From Cristatella mucedo (taxonomy: Eukaryota > Bryozoa > Phylactolaemata > Cristatellidae), in the NCBI GenBank assembly GCA_009760855.2, contig WPIO01000057.1, positions 314,001 through 378,000 on the forward strand: a stretch of 64,000 nt of DNA, given 5' to 3'. Below, piece by piece: positions 1-14,316 of the stretch (position 1 is the first letter of the stretch; each line of letters opens with the position of its first letter). A program made the translations under genes and the position numbers. The notes below the pieces were generated by a model. That model had not been told where the DNA came from. It was given only the letters and a program-made list of their open reading frames with translations, and did not search any database.

Positions 1-356
1 GCAGCACCCAAATAAATGAAGAACTAAATCTCTTTTAAGGCGCTTCACATGTGCTGTAAAAAAATGGGGTACTGCGCCCAGGGGCTCGAAATCGTTGGCA
101 GCGGTGGGCAGCGCGAGACGCTCCGCCCCCCCCCCCGTACGTGCCCCTATGCGTGCCGGCCCCTGTACGCCGACCGGCTTCGGTCGGTGGCGCGCAGAGG
201 CGCTGTGCGACTTGATCGTGCGGCGACGGAATGAGCGATGCTTTCGCGCCAAAGTAACTCGCACGAGCCGTCCTTACACACAGGCGCTGCCTCTAGGCTG
301 GCGGTCACGTGAGCTGGCGCTCGCGACCCTTCGTCCTAAAGCCGAGGTCGACACCG

Positions 357-383
357 GCAGCGCGCGCGCGCGCGCGCGCGCGC
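357..383. repeat. (GC)n microsatellite
   Basis: About 13 GC units in a row. Alternating purine-pyrimidine of this kind can adopt Z-DNA. A shorter copy of the same motif lies at about 2990-3004. Confidence 0.9.
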
Positions 384-774
384 CGCTGGCGTCAGCTCAG
401 CAGTCGGGTCTCGGGGGCAGACGAGAGCGCGACGGACGGCCACCTTCGCGTTCGTTCTCGACGGCGGCGGCGCGAGCCACCGCCGTGGGAGTCGTGCCAC
501 CGGCGAGAATCCGTACGTTTCTCCTCGTTCAGCATTTGCTCCGTCCTTCCTACCGAACGCCACCGTGCGAGCTTCGCTCACCTGATGAGATTGCGTTCGC
601 TGCAACGCGGATGCTCGGTCCGAGTCAAGAAGCGGGCGATCCTTCGTTGAGCTCTGCAAGCCTTGGCGATGGCCGCCGTGGCTGTTTGGCCGCGCTGGTT
701 CGGCCCAGTGGTTAAAAAAAGATTAGCCACGTCTTGGTTGGCTGGTTAAGCAGCTGCATTTGAATATCTAATTT

Positions 775-925
775 AATAAAATTATAATTCATTTGTATAG
801 CGCCCAAAAAGAACTTAATCTCCATCCAGGCGCTTCACATATGCCTCGGGGCTCGAGCCCACGACCTCAGCCAAACCTTGGTCGGGGCGAGCACCGTAAC
901 CACTGGACCAAACCAGCTCGGCAGC
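775..925 (-). mobile_element. SINE-A, tRNA-derived, minus
   Basis: The 3' end (at 775) reads like an L2-A tail (attcatttgtatagcgccc, aacttaatct). The head shows a B-box-like ggctcgagccc and an A-box-like region ending in the ccactgg/aaccagc stretch. Same structure as the copy at 26155-26295. Confidence 0.65.
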
Positions 926-1045
926 TAAGAGCAGAAGAGCCTTAACGGCCATCGTCACCGCTTGCAGTTGGCAATAAAGGATAGCCCACTGCAGGGTTCG
1001 AACTCACGACCTCAGTCGGAAGAGTGAGCACACTACCTCCTTTTA
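925..1045 (-). mobile_element. SINE-B, tRNA-derived, minus, partial
   Basis: It carries gggttcgaac (reverse complement of a pol III B box) and the family signature gcttgcagttggcaataa. It lies directly next to a SINE-A copy on each side. Confidence 0.65.
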
Positions 1046-1190
1046 AGGTGCTCTCCGTAAACGACAGAGGTCAAGGTGAAAGCATTTTATGACCGACGTC
1101 GTGTACTTGAGCCAGGTGGCACGCGCAAAGCGCTTGAATGAAGATTAAGCTGTCTTTGGGCTGGGCACTATACAGCTGAATTACATTCCT
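1045..1190 (+). mobile_element. SINE-A, plus, diverged
   Basis: An A-box-like taaggtgctc, a decayed B box (cttgagcc) and a tail of the gcgcttgaatgaagattaag / gggcactatacagctgaatt type, as in the other SINE-A copies. Confidence 0.55.
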
Positions 1191-1449
1191 TCTCCCGCTA
1201 TATACACGAGTCACTGTCGAATCTGCTATCAAATCGCGTTATTAAATGTCCATTACTTTTTTGTTTTCGTTTTTTGCTTTGGGTTTTTTGCACTTTTTGT
1301 TTGATTTGAGGCACTTCCTTTGCTGCACGCATACTAGAAAAAAAGCCCAGAAAAAAAAAGGAATCCACTTGTCGCGCTGCTGCCGGCGGAGGCGGCTCGC
1401 GCGATGCGCGCGCCGGCGTGTGCTCGCACTTCCGCTCGGCTTGTTGCAG

Positions 1450-1645
1450 GGTGGCGTCCGACTTCCTGCTGCTGCTCGCCTCGCTACAGCTGCCGCTGTC
1501 GCTCGCGCTGCTCGCGCTGAGCCGCGAGCTCGGCCTCGCCGTGGTCAGCCTGGCGCTCGTGGGCCTCAGCAACGGCATCGTCGACTGCCTGGCCAACTTC
1601 CAGATGGTCTACCTGTACGAGAAGGCCGTGTCACCTTTCCTTCAC
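1450..1645 (+). CDS. MFSD4: MFSD4-like exon a (first exon in window)
   Basis: The acceptor is ttgttgcag at 1441-1449 and the donor is CAC|GTACGA at 1645/1646. The exon starts with the last base of a split codon and ends in phase 0. It encodes two hydrophobic helices and the block NGIVDCLANFQMVYLYEKAV, which matches the family's conserved helix 3 to 4 region. Very high GC at third codon positions. Confidence 0.85.
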
Positions 1646-4600
1646 GTACGACGCGAGCGCGCAAAGCTCGCGCGCGCGCTCCGCTCCCGCGCGCTCGTCA
1701 GACGAGCTCGGGGAAGCTCCTGTTCTCCTCGGCCCATCCCTCTCTGTGGCACCTTGCGTTCGACCGACCTTGCAACCTACCTCGTCCGTCGCTTCTAGGT
1801 TGCAAAAGCACAGATGACGTACGTCGCCGGTGACGTCGCGCTTCCTTGCGATGCTTACCTTAGATTGCTTCCTTTGCGGCAAATGTATAAGTGCCTAGAA
1901 AGAAATTGAGTTCTCTTAGGGCGCCACAACAAATGTATTTTTATTGTTAGCGTCCGCGCACGGCGCCTCTGCCGTGAGCACTTCGCCATTTTACTCTTTT
2001 ATCTCGTTCCCGTTAAATGACTCGAGCACAGTGCACGCGCCTGGCGAACGGGCCCTTTTTTCCTGGGCGCTTGACTCGTTTGTCGTTTTACCGGAAGCGT
2101 GTCGTTTTACTCGAGCGACGCCGCTGGCATAGCTGCCAACGCTTTGCTTCTCGTAGGCCATGTATTTCTCGTACGGCGTCGGAGCTTTGATAAGCCCGCT
2201 CATCGCACAGCCATTTCTGATCAACAAAGACTGCAGTCCGTACGTGGAGAACGGCACCGTCCTGTCGACGGCCTGGCAGGAACGCAGCGAGCTGCACCGC
2301 GCCTTCTGGGTAATGGCCGGCCTACAGGTAAGGGCAGCGGCCGACGCCGCCAGGCGGCGGGCGTCCTCCGCCGACGGGAAAGGGACGCAACGGCGGTCGC
2401 CTTGCGCTCCGCACCGTGGGTCCAGCCAGCTTGGCGACGATGTAGTTGTCGCGCAGGAGAGTTTGGTGTGGCGCACTCAGTAGCCCAGGTGGCGTTCAGT
2501 AAATATTCGGTAGCCAACAGACTTCATCTCAAGCAACAAAGATAAATAGAGTGAGTGGCGTAGCTTTGTCAGTAGGGCAGTTGAGATAGGTAGTAGCGTT
2601 GAAGTAGCAGCTCGGGACGGTTGGAAACGATGCGCAACAGTCGGCAGCAGGAGATTAGATGTTGTTGGGTAAGAATGTTAGAAGCAATGTAGTGTAATTT
2701 ATTTCCATCTGAAACTCCACAAAGACTACGTGGGCAATACGCAAGAGAGTTTTATATGGCGCGCTCACAGTAGGAATAGAACATCTAATTCATCGCCCGC
2801 AGAGGACCCGAGGGCACAAGGAGGCCGAAGCAGGTGCAACAGTTCCGCTAGATATGAAGACCCAAGCCGTGGCGGGCCTTACGCGTAAGCGTAAGAGCTC
2901 TACTCTGTATCCGCTGATCAATCGGCAGCCATCGAAGCTAATTCAGCGAAGGCGAGTCGTTGGCGCCCGATGAAGTGGACACCGATCGGCGCGCGCGCGC
3001 GCGCGAGGGTGATGCGCCGCCGGAAGCGCGCTGAATTCGCCTACTCACCAAGTGCAGACAGCGAATTTTGGCTGAGCGACGACTGGATGAGCGGCGGGCC
3101 TTGCGTCCTGCCGCATCGATTTAGATACTCGTTGCGACTTTCGCTTTCGCGCGCGCTGGCACCGTTGGCAGCCGCAAATCCCGCTGAGAGCCGCAGGTGC
3201 TCGCAGTTCTCTGGTCTGACGGGGGAGCATTCTTCATCACGCGTCCGTGCTCCTACGCGTTGCCTCGGGCCCATCCGGATATGCGATTTCGCCGCTGGCG
3301 CACTTTCACGATGCACGCGCTTATCCGGCTGCTCTTCGCCACTCTAGTCAAGCTAGCGTGAGAGACTGGCTCGATCTAGGGGTCGAGGTGCTCGCCACCG
3401 GAACTTGGCGGCCTGGACGTAAGGCGCCTGGATAGAGTTCTCTTTGGGCGCTATACGAATGGAAAACTTGAGAGTGACTTCGCGGCTCGTCGGCGCGTCG
3501 TTAGGTCACGCGGCGCGCGAGGTCTTCGATTGGTGCTCTGCATTCTGCTGGAAATCCATTCGCTATTGCCGGCTGCGAGCGGTGCGATTGGCGCACGTGT
3601 ATGGATCTCCGTTCGCTACCTAAGCAAGGCTAGGAGAAAAGCAGCCGACCGTCGGCTTGCTCTGGCTGGATGCGTCCGACTGGATTTCGCGAAAACGGTG
3701 CGCCATCTTGCTCCGCAGGTTCCCAACGCGATTCTCATGTTCGTGCTGGTGGCCCACGGCGGCTTCCGCGTGCGCGCCATCAGCTCGCGCTTCCAGAGGC
3801 TCGTCAACTCGGAGAGCACCAGCTCTCTGTCGAAGGTGAAAGGTCGAGCGTCTCCGTCGCAGCAGCGGCCGACGCGAGCCGACGAAGGTAATGCGGAGGG
3901 CGAGCGTGAGCGCGTGCCCCTCTTAGCACTCTAGGTACTCTTCCTCTTCCTCTTCGTCTTCGTCTTTTATTGTAATGTAATGTAATGTATCTCCGTCAGT
4001 AACTCCACAAAGTCATAAAGACCATGTGGGTGTTACGCAGGAGAGTTTTGTGTAGCGCACTCACAGCCTAAGCGGCTTTCGGTACGCATTCGGTAGCCAA
4101 CAGACTTCGTCTCACGCAACAAAGAGAAAGTGGTAAGCATAGCAGAGTCAGGAGAGCAGTTGAGGTAGTGAGTAGCGTAGAAGTAGCAGCTCAGGACCGC
4201 TGAAAAAGATGTGCCACGCAGTTGGAGAGTAGATGTCGTTGCGTAAGAATTGTGGAAGCGAGTTCCACAGTCTGGGACCTGCAGAGCTAAAGCTTCTGTC
4301 GCCAACTGTCTTTAAGCGGAGGAATGGGACAGCTAATTTATTGTCCACACAGGACCTGAGGGCGCGAACAGGCTGAAACTGATGCAGCAGTTCATCTTCT
4401 CCTTCATCCCCTCTAAATAGTCTTCACCCTAATTCGAAATTCGGATGGCCTCGGTTCGAGGCCGCAACGGCGGCGGCAATGGCGGTGTGTCTCCTCTTCA
4501 GGGGCGTCTGGAGGCCGCGAAGCGCTGCACAAGTGCGTGAGCGTCGTGCGAGAGCTGACCGGAGCGCGGCTTTGGAGGAACGTCGTCGTCACTTTGTGCG

Positions 4601-7600
4601 TCGTCTTGGTGGCTTTTCTTTACGACGGCATGCAGGTCAGTCGTCGCAGGGCGATGCGCCTCCTCCCTCCCCCCCGAGAGGGGCCGACCGCTCAGCGCCA
4701 TTGCAGCAGTGCCGATAGGCGTCCGACGGACAGCAAGTTTTCGTGCAGCTAGTAAAACCTCGGACCAATAGTGAACGCTTTCGGTTGCGATTGCGCCGCG
4801 TCTAAAGGTCCGAGCTGTAAGACAGCACCGCTAATCCGTCAATGGCAACTCGGCGAGTGAAGGTTGCTGGTTACCCAGGGCCCGTGACAACCAGACCAGG
4901 TCGAAAAGTGATCATCGCGCGGGAGTCAAGAGTTATCGAGGTCTTTGTCATATATTTTCCTTAGCAATTGCCATAGCAACCCTGCAGGACCACTGGCCGT
5001 GCTCGCCGGAACGAGCCAAGCATACAGGGCTCAGCAGGCAACCGAGCTGTAATATATTGTATGCATTATATACACTTGCACGCGAACGCGCTGGTTTACT
5101 AACCCTTGTGCATCCGGGAATGCATGCAAATGGGAACGGTGTGCACGCGCGCGAAAGTATAGCGGCGCTGAGTAGAAGCACACGAGACAAAAGCGCGCGA
5201 TGGTAGCAACCCTGAACAATTCGCTCACCACAAAAGCGCGAACATCAATAATAACTTTTCATGCGTAGGATTTATTTGATTTGACCGGCTTGTTGTCTTT
5301 CAAATCAATAAGTACTATGCCAAAAGGAAAATAATAGTGCGTGGTATAGCAGGTATGGAAGTGCTAACAGTACAACCAGTTTCGTCATGCATTAATGACG
5401 CAGACTCTGAATCCGTAAGTATAATATCAGATTTTGAGAAGCCTGTCAGAAGGCCTGTCCAACCAGCTTCTCTCGAGCGCTGCTAGCTGCTTGCTTGATT
5501 TCGGACAGAATCCTTCTTTGGTGCAAGGTTCATGATTGCAATGTTGCAAAATATTGCGCATATTGCCGCATATTGCGACAACGAAAACCTTCGAATGCAT
5601 GTCAAAATAATATCAGCTCTGAGCTTCGTTCCTGTAGTGGATGTTCCTGCTGCTTTCAATGAATTCGCCAATGACTGCCCTCCTCTAATGGCCCCATTGG
5701 TCGGCCACTGTGAATACATATACGTAGGCAGACAGCGAAGAGGTCCTCGCGCAACTTCAAGGTTTCCTTAAGCAGCTGTGAAAAAGTTCGTGCTCGCATC
5801 GGCAACAATCTAATCGGGAACGGTCCTACTGGGATATTACATTCAAGTAATCGTACACAACCTGAGCATCCAATGAAAAAACAGACTACCGTAATTAGGC
5901 TATATCAGCTCTTTCTTATATAACTGTAAATTTTCAAAATATATTTAAAAGCTGGAACTAATCACAGTATGATGAGAGCTAAATTTGTATATAGTATCTC
6001 TAATAAAATAATCTAATCATGAATATCTGTTGAAGCCAGCATTCCTTCAAATTGTTTTCGCGAGCATTTTTCGGAGCCCGCTTTTGACCTGCGACCTTAT
6101 GTCGCTGCTCGCTTTTGTCCGGCGAGTGACTAGCATTCAAAATGAGTGATACTTAAAGAATCGCGAGTTACTAATGTTCAGAAAATTTGAAAGGCCAGAT
6201 AGCGTGGTACAATCGATTATAAAATTGTTTTTATTGTGTACGTATCGTGACATAAGCGGCAACTTGACCCTGAACTGCTAATGTGATTTTCTATTGTCAT
6301 TATTATCAGGGAAACTATACGCAATTCGTGTCGTCGTACGCCCTTAAAGAAGTGAAGGGTTACAACACGTCCGACGGTGCTTACGTAAGCAGCGCCTTCT
6401 GGGTGAGTTTGGTGTGAACCGCAAGGCGCCAGCTAGCCCTCGCGTCGGTGTCTAGACGGTCTTCCTCAAGCCCATTCAAGATTCTCACTCGTATTCATGT
6501 TCTTATTTGTAATCGTTCGTATTCGGTTCATGGGCAGAGAATTAGGACGGCGCCATGCTAGCGCGTCATCCGTAACTCGGTCGGGAAACTCCCGACGAGC
6601 TGGAGCAGTCCGAAAGCCCTGCGGGAACCGCGAGGCTGCAGTGCTGAAGTGTCACGTGACACGCCCGCTCGCTAACGCGGCCTTAATGTGACCTCGTGAC
6701 GCGAACTCCAGCTAATGTGACGAATATTATCATTTTTTCTACGAGTACACTCACGGAATTTCAACTGACTAATGAGAATTACAAATAATTACGCAGTCAA
6801 TACAAAAAATCGAAGGGTTAGAAGAAAAGACGCGGCACGAGTGAGATTCTTCGTCACCGTTCGGACACCAGATGCGTCAGCCGCCAACGCCTGGCCAAGG
6901 CGAGGCCAAGGCGAGGGCGGCCGAGTAGATATTGCTTAATCAGCTGAAAGAGCAAGAGCCTCTAAAAATATATCCTCATAATTTTTACGAGGAACAGCTA
7001 TGCAGTGATATGTTACATGCATTTAAAAAAGTTACCAAGTGTAGAGCGCAATAAAGTAGTGCGGAGGTGACAAGTTACAGCTACTACTCATTGCAAACAA
7101 ACCTCTTGAAAACTTCCCGCATTTCATATTCAAATATCAAAACAAAATTTGACTCACCGATCCGCCAATATTTCTGAGTAAACTGAATGCAAAATAAAAA
7201 AATTGGCAACTTGATGTTAAACACGAGACAATGAGATGCATATCTACTGTGTACAAAAAGACAGATCACATGACTTCAAAAGTTACTCAAAAACATATTA
7301 TTTGTAATAATAGGTTGCTCTATGGCGTATTAAGAGAAGCAATTTTCTATGCTGTCACCGTACAATTTGCTGAAATGAAATCAATAACAAATGGTCAATG
7401 AAATGTACTATAACATGCCTGGTCAAGCAAGCAAAACCACGTGCGGCGACAACAGCATGCAAATGCACTGTGTCATGACGTGCTGAGGACTTCATCCTTC
7501 AGCCTTCACAGGAAGACACTCGGGGTCACCGACTATTAGGATTACTGCTATTACCATGTACTGAACCGTGTTAACGTGAGCGTCTAGCGCAAGAAAAAAG

Positions 7601-10600
7601 CGACATAAACACGATTTCACATAGGGTGAAGGTAAATCTGAGCAGAGCTGATGGGCCTTTAACTGAGACGTAACTAATGCAAATTCCCTTGTGATCAAAG
7701 CTGGAAGTGAGTTCAGAAATTTCAGTGCAGACAAACTGAACGCCTGATAATCAACAGGTTTCAATTTAGTGCTAGGGACTACAAGACTAGGACGAGCTGA
7801 CTTGATGCTTGATAGTGAGCCACAGAAACTCAGAAACGAGTGAGGCGATGCGATATCCGATTAGTTTCGGGGCACCTTGGCAAAAGCGCTCCAGATGAAA
7901 GCGTGCCGACCAAAAGTACGCCAGAAAAAGCACGAAATGCAAACAGTCCTGACAGATGCGTGCATGACAAAAGCGCAACTACAATTATATATGTGCATAT
8001 ATATATATATATATATATATGATTTCATTATAGTATTCCACTTTTGTCAAGCATTAATGAAGCGAATGCTTTTGTACAACAATAATAATAAAAAGCTTAT
8101 TGAAATGAAGTTAATGATAGCTCTGTGTGTGTAATGGTTTGACTAAAATGAAAATTATTGTTTAAATTTGCAAATTAAACAAAAAACCAACAATTAAAGC
8201 GCGTGCATGAATAGTTCCAAGTTTGTGTATGCATCGGATAGAAATGAACTTTTATAATTTGTGCATGACCTGTCAACTTGGACGGTTGAGAACCATTCAT
8301 GACGACTGCATGCATAACGCATGCATAATGCATTCATAACGACTTGACAGTTATTTGTTATTAGTAATTGATATGATAAAATATTCCCATTGAAAAGTAT
8401 TGATGCTGTTTACAATTGAAAATAGTGTTAACATTTTTCAGATTTTAATTTTACATAGTATTAATTTTCTTTAGTAAAATAATTGTAAGTATGTATTAAA
8501 TTAGTGTTCCTTTAATTTCTTCGAGTAGTTGTCAATGAACTTTTGACCTGAGTGCTTTTGTTGTTGAGCGCTTTTGTCAGTGCCCATACTTCCAATAGGC
8601 CCTCTGACCTTATACTATACATTGTTTCAGAATAACGCTTGATCTCTCAATATACCTACAAACTAGTTATGCTGATAAACTTATAAGAAAATAGTTTCAT
8701 TCACCACACTACGTCTGTCCAACACACTTTAGCGAGGCTAACAATACGTTCTAGTTCGAACTGCACCCAATTGAAATTGAAAGGACTTTGAAAATCCGTA
8801 CACCAGCTATCGACGAGTGATTATGTGACCGCCACATTGGGTGCTAGTGCGGCTGCTAGTGCTTCCGGTGCGCCGCGAGTGGAGCCTTCGGAAAAGGCAG
8901 TTATTGACCTTGAGAGCAGATAATGACTTTGAGAGCACCTTACGCTTTTCTTTGTCATTTTGGTGGTGGCGAAGCGCTAGTCATTGTTTATAGTTAGGAG
9001 AGAACAAGTAAATAAAAGTTAGGCAACATTGAGGTTTAAATAGTTATTAAAGCATAAACCACAAGGAACGCAGACTTGATTATACACGTGAACTTGTGAA
9101 ATAGCATGCAGCTATACACAGCGTAGCATTAGATTTAATGTAAATAGAATGAGGACCATACTGACTAGTTTGTCATGTGACTATTACCAACTGATGTTTT
9201 CGTGATTGCAAACAAGAGTCTTCAAGAGTCTGACACATATTTCGGCGTTATGATGCAAGAAGTTGAACATTCTCAGCCGTTTTCACGGTTATTGTGTTGC
9301 TTTTGGATTTCAAGAGTCTGCGGAAAATCGGCAGGAATAAGTAGTGTAACGACCAAATACAGATGCTGTAGGGAGGCTCACGATGCAGCGCTGAAACTAA
9401 TCATTCTTTCATGGTTTGAATTATTCTTGTACCCGCTGGCGTCCAAGTTGGATGATCCAAGATCCATCTCGTCTTCGCTTCGCGAAGTAAGCGCCTTTGG
9501 GCAAGCGCCGTGCAGGGGAATTTTAATGGCGTGCTGTCGTCGTAAAGAAAGAACTCACGACGTGTCTTTTATTTCGAAGTCTGACGCACATTTCACTCAT
9601 CACAGGGAAGCCTCGGAAAACGAAAGTAGAAGAACAAAGCAAAGCGACAGGCAACATGCAAGAGCTCTGAGGTCAAGGTTTCGAGGCGCATTTCAGCCCA
9701 ATCGACTGACTTTCGTTGCAGGGATCATTCACGGCCGGACGACTGCTGGCCGTTCTGTTGGCCATCTGCATCACACCGTACATGCTGCTCATCGTGAGTA
9801 TTGTAAGTAGCCACATTTTCGAGAGATCTTAAAGGGAAATTCCACCGGATTGCGCATCGGCAATCGTGATGCTAGCACTATTGTTACGTCGCACGCAGCC
9901 AACAGTCGCCATGCAGGCAAGCGCGACCGGTGCGACAGGCTGCATTGCTTCACGGAGCCGGATGGAAATGTATTTTGTGTCCAAGTTTGTCTCGTTTGTA
10001 TTGAATCCGGAACATCGCCGTAAAATGGGAGAGTGTCAATCAAACTCAACCTTCTAAGACACGCTCCATGCCAAGGCGCGAAAATCGTTGTCGCGTTTTC
10101 TTAATCTAAAAACTTAAAACTAAAACAAAAATTAAAAATAAAAACTTTAAGCTTAAAACTCTTAAAACTCTACTGCTTCTGGGCTCAGTCATGGAGACAG
10201 ATTACGGCGCGGAAAGGCATGTCGTTTTAAGCAGTCGTCATGAAGGATTATATTAGCTGCGTTCCAAGGGCAGCCAGCTTCCGGAAGTCGAATTTGGCCA
10301 GCCAATCAAAGACCAACCATTCGCGGCTGCTTCGAGCTTCTGAAGTTTTAATCTGTACGGAGCTCATTTTCATGAATTGGCTTTCCGAGTTTGGTTCTAA
10401 TTGGATCAGAGTAGGCTCATCTCTGGTTCGTCGATGGTGTCCCTTGCTATTTGCCACGAGCACATAGGTTTATTAAATGCAGGCGATTGCTGGCAGTGTA
10501 GAAGCATTGATAAAACGAGTTGCAGAAAATAATGATTGGCTAAATAACGATTCTCTGTAACATTGGCTTATACTCCCTTTATGTAATTGCATGAGCTAAT

Positions 10601-13600
10601 CTCCTTAGCATAGGCATTACCTCGATGAATTAGAACTAATCCTCACAATCTATTAATGCCTCAATAACTCCTTTTGGTAAAAGTTTCTTTATCGACATGT
10701 GTCCACCTGTCCACCTATAACTATAGAAAGCCCTAAGGATTAAATTGCATTACGCTAGAGAATTTCCTAGAGAAACCTCACATCTTAAGCGGATTTTGGC
10801 CAAAATTCTCGAAGCCGGTAGACTTCATCTCACTCACCAGAGAAAAATTAAAGGCATAGCTGAGTCAGGAGGACAGTAAATGAAGTGAGTAGAATGGAAG
10901 TAGTAGCACGGGCCGGCCTGCTAGGATGTCCCACCGTAATTTGCAGGAGAGAGGCTGTCGTTTATTGTCAAGTGAGATTCGTGCAGCCATCCATCCGGGT
11001 TTCGGACTCTGCTGCCAACCTCCACTAAGCCTAGACGCGCAGTTCTCGGACGTTACTAGGTTTATCGCACGCGGTTTTTGCTGGTTCTAGCCAATGCAAT
11101 TACAACGAGTTAATTTGCAAAGCTACCTCGGGTTCCAAAGAAGTTCCTGCTTGAGGTGTGGCGTCGGGAGAAAATATTTCTTCATTGCTACTATGCAATA
11201 CGATAGAGTTTATTGTTCTCAGTTGGTTAGCCGTTATCGTAAGCATCGATTTAACGGCGAACGTGTGTCGAGCGATCTGCGTGCGCACGCTCAGCGCTCT
11301 ACGTGAAGCGTTTGAATTTATGTCGACTCACGACAGAACAGCTCGGCGACCAGCGAGCGACCCATCTACAAGCACCATATTGCAGATCGGCAGCACTGTG
11401 TCACTGGCTCTGCTAGTGTCGATGCCTATGATGAAGGCCACGCTCATTTTCGGCACGAGCCTCTTTGGCTTCTTCTGCAGCAGCGTTACGCCGGCAGCCA
11501 TTAGCATGGCAGAGCAGTTCATCGACATGAGTAGTAAGTAGGCAGCTGTCTGTCTTGAGGGTGTGAGGCTGACGATCGGCAACATGCCATACCCTGGTAA
11601 TTTGTTCATTGCTCTTTTCTATTCCTTGGTCAAAGCCGTCAAATTTTCTCGTTTTCGAAGTTACTGCTCGTTGTCCGTGAACTTTATGGGAATTTGTGCC
11701 AATTTGCCCAGTGCGAATTGCCAATTGCAGCGGATGCCAACGAGAGGAGAACACCTGGATTTTGTCGCACTTTCGACGATGCAGCGAAAGCTTAAGAGGT
11801 TTCCAGTAACCGGTGATCATCAAGCTTCTTATATCTCATCGAAGAAATGCCGAAAAATTTACGGAATATTTGAGAACAGCTGAGAAAATAATCAGCGCAA
11901 AAGCAGCAGTGAAATTCTAAGGAAACGCTCTTCCTCTCTAGCCCTTCCAAAAAGAGTTGCAGTTGTATCCGCTGGAAGAGAACCACTAATGTAGACAACT
12001 AGGCAACGGTGCATGTAGCATTTCATTCCATCTAGACAGCTCCAATCGTGTCTTGCTACGAAAGCAGCCGTTCAAATAAAATTCACAAAACGGGCTGCTA
12101 ATTAAATTCACCGAGATTGTGAGCAACGTTAGTAGCTCAAATGTGAGCAACAATAGTATGTCTCACCAGCTCATCACCTACTAAAAGCTCAAAGTCCCAG
12201 ACTCCGTCTGTACGTCGCTGGGATTTTCCACGGTGGAACAGTTTAATTGTAACCGCGTATTTTTCGAAATGTGAATGAATTGTGGCAAATGTGGCATCCT
12301 TACACAGAAGCAGGGATTGGGGTAAAATAGCTTCGTCTCCTACGAAGCAATGCACATTTTGCTCGATAATTTTCTCAGTACGGTTTACAGTGCAGTGATT
12401 TGAGATACTGAGCGGTCAGGACGCCCGCTTTCAAAGAATAGACGGCGAAACATAAACGTAAAGGCACATAGTTCTGGTCGATATATGCATGAAATTCGTT
12501 GCAACTCCAATAGCACCTACTAATTTAATTCTCGACATTGTCGTCTTTGAATATTTAAAAACTACTAGACAGATGCAAATAACGCCGGCATGTTGTTTTC
12601 ACAGTTGCTAGAAACCTCTGCGAGTAGCGAGTAGCTGGGAAGAAATGCCAAAATTCCACAGAAATGGCAGGGGATTTTACATTTTGATGGCTTGAGCGTC
12701 CAGACTGCGATCGAGCGGAAGCACTTGAAAGGAAACTTCAACGGCTCTGGCAGATCGGCATGACCAATGACTGTTGCGACCGATGACTGTTGCTGGTGAC
12801 GCATGCTGCGTCGCAGTAAGGAGGACACCTGTCAAGAGTCTTCATTTGGTTGCGATCCCATCGAAGGCCCGACAATTGTGGCCATAGATTACCAACAATA
12901 TAGTGGAATGACCGCACGGAGCATGGGAATCTAGCTCTTGGTATCGTATCAGCTAGTCTCCTGCTGGTGACTATTGCACGTTCTTTCCAACCGTCCTGAG
13001 CTGCTACTGCTATGCTACTCACTACCTAAACTGCTCTCCAGACTCCGCTAAATCTCTATCTTTCTCTTTGTTGGGTGAGATGAAGTCTACTGGCCACCGC
13101 ACGCGTACCGAAAGCCGCTTAGGCTGTGACTTCACTATACACAGCTGTCCTGCGTAACACTCATATAGCCTTTGTGGCTATGTGGAGTTACATTATATTA
13201 CGTTATTTCAAATGTCCTAGGCTTTAGGGAGCATGGGGACTGACGGCTCGGTTGCCCAAAGCATTTGAAATTTGCTAGAGGCACATCTGCGCGGCTCGAT
13301 TCCGAAGGGTGGTACATGTGGATTGTTCCATGAGATGAATTTCGATAAGGTGAAGCGATAGATACTATTTCACGACCACAATAGCTGAAGACGTATAATC
13401 TTCTGATACCTCAGGCTGATGCATCGCGCGATCCGCAGGTCAGATCTCTGGTCGGCTGCTGCAGGTCAGGCTCGCCGAGCCTGACTTCGCGTGCCCGTTT
13501 GGATGGGTGATCGATGCATTGATTCGTCATTAAGCCAAATGGCCTCGTGCATTAGCAGTCAAGCCCCTTTGACATCGATCTCGCCTAACCGATTAGGACT

Positions 13601-14231
13601 CTGAGCGAGGGAGTACGGCTGCTGGCTATTGATATTATGTCCTGGCCGGCTCCTACTTCTGCTAGTTGAATTCGGTCTCCTCATTCGGGTTAAATTGTGT
13701 GCAGCAGGCGACGTCGATGTATCTGCAGCAGGCAGCCTTGAAGTGTCTGCAGCCCCGACAGCTGGTCTCATTCATGCTAATTAACACAACTTTTCGCTTC
13801 TTCTGAAAAAAAGGCAGCGCGACTGTGGTCAGCTGGAACGGTTCCTGAAAGTTCAATTGAGTCCTAAGAATGTTTGGACTTAACCATTGGCAGAATGAGT
13901 ATGACCAACGAATAGGTCCAATGACACGCAAAGGCCCGGGGATGGAGGCCAATAGGCCTCGGCCCGACCTTGGCCATTACTTGGAATGAACCAAATGGGT
14001 GAGCGAAGTGGCTTGACTATCGACCGCTCTGCAAATGAATGCAAATGCCGCTGACAAAGTTGTAAGCCAGGCATTGCAAAGAGCCGCTCAAAACCCAGAC
14101 AGACTTGTCGAAAAGGATTTTCGCTTAACAAGCTCGCCGCTTTCACTTAATGCACGAAAGAGTTGAACTGGAAGAGTCATTTCGTAGCTGTAGTTTCACG
14201 TCATCTCACATCTTCACATTATCCAGCCCAC

Positions 14232-14316
<85 letters not shown>

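Larger units (their letters stand above)
1..1449. other. Intron (or upstream sequence) of the MFSD4-like gene
   Basis: No exon was recognised. The first 720 bases are GC-rich and include a C10 run at about 125-134 and a (GC)n run at 358-383; long open frames here have no family resemblance and no membrane helices. From about 780 onward three SINE-like fragments follow. Confidence 0.5.

Noticed and set aside
95-715. 206-codon frame in GC-rich DNA before the first MFSD4-like exon
   Set aside because: It is Arg/Ala/Pro-rich, has no membrane helix expected for the missing N-terminus, and overlaps equally long frames on both strands, as GC-rich noncoding DNA does.
9202-9810. 202-codon plus-strand frame
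   Set aside because: It overlaps MFSD4-like exon f in another frame and has no family character.
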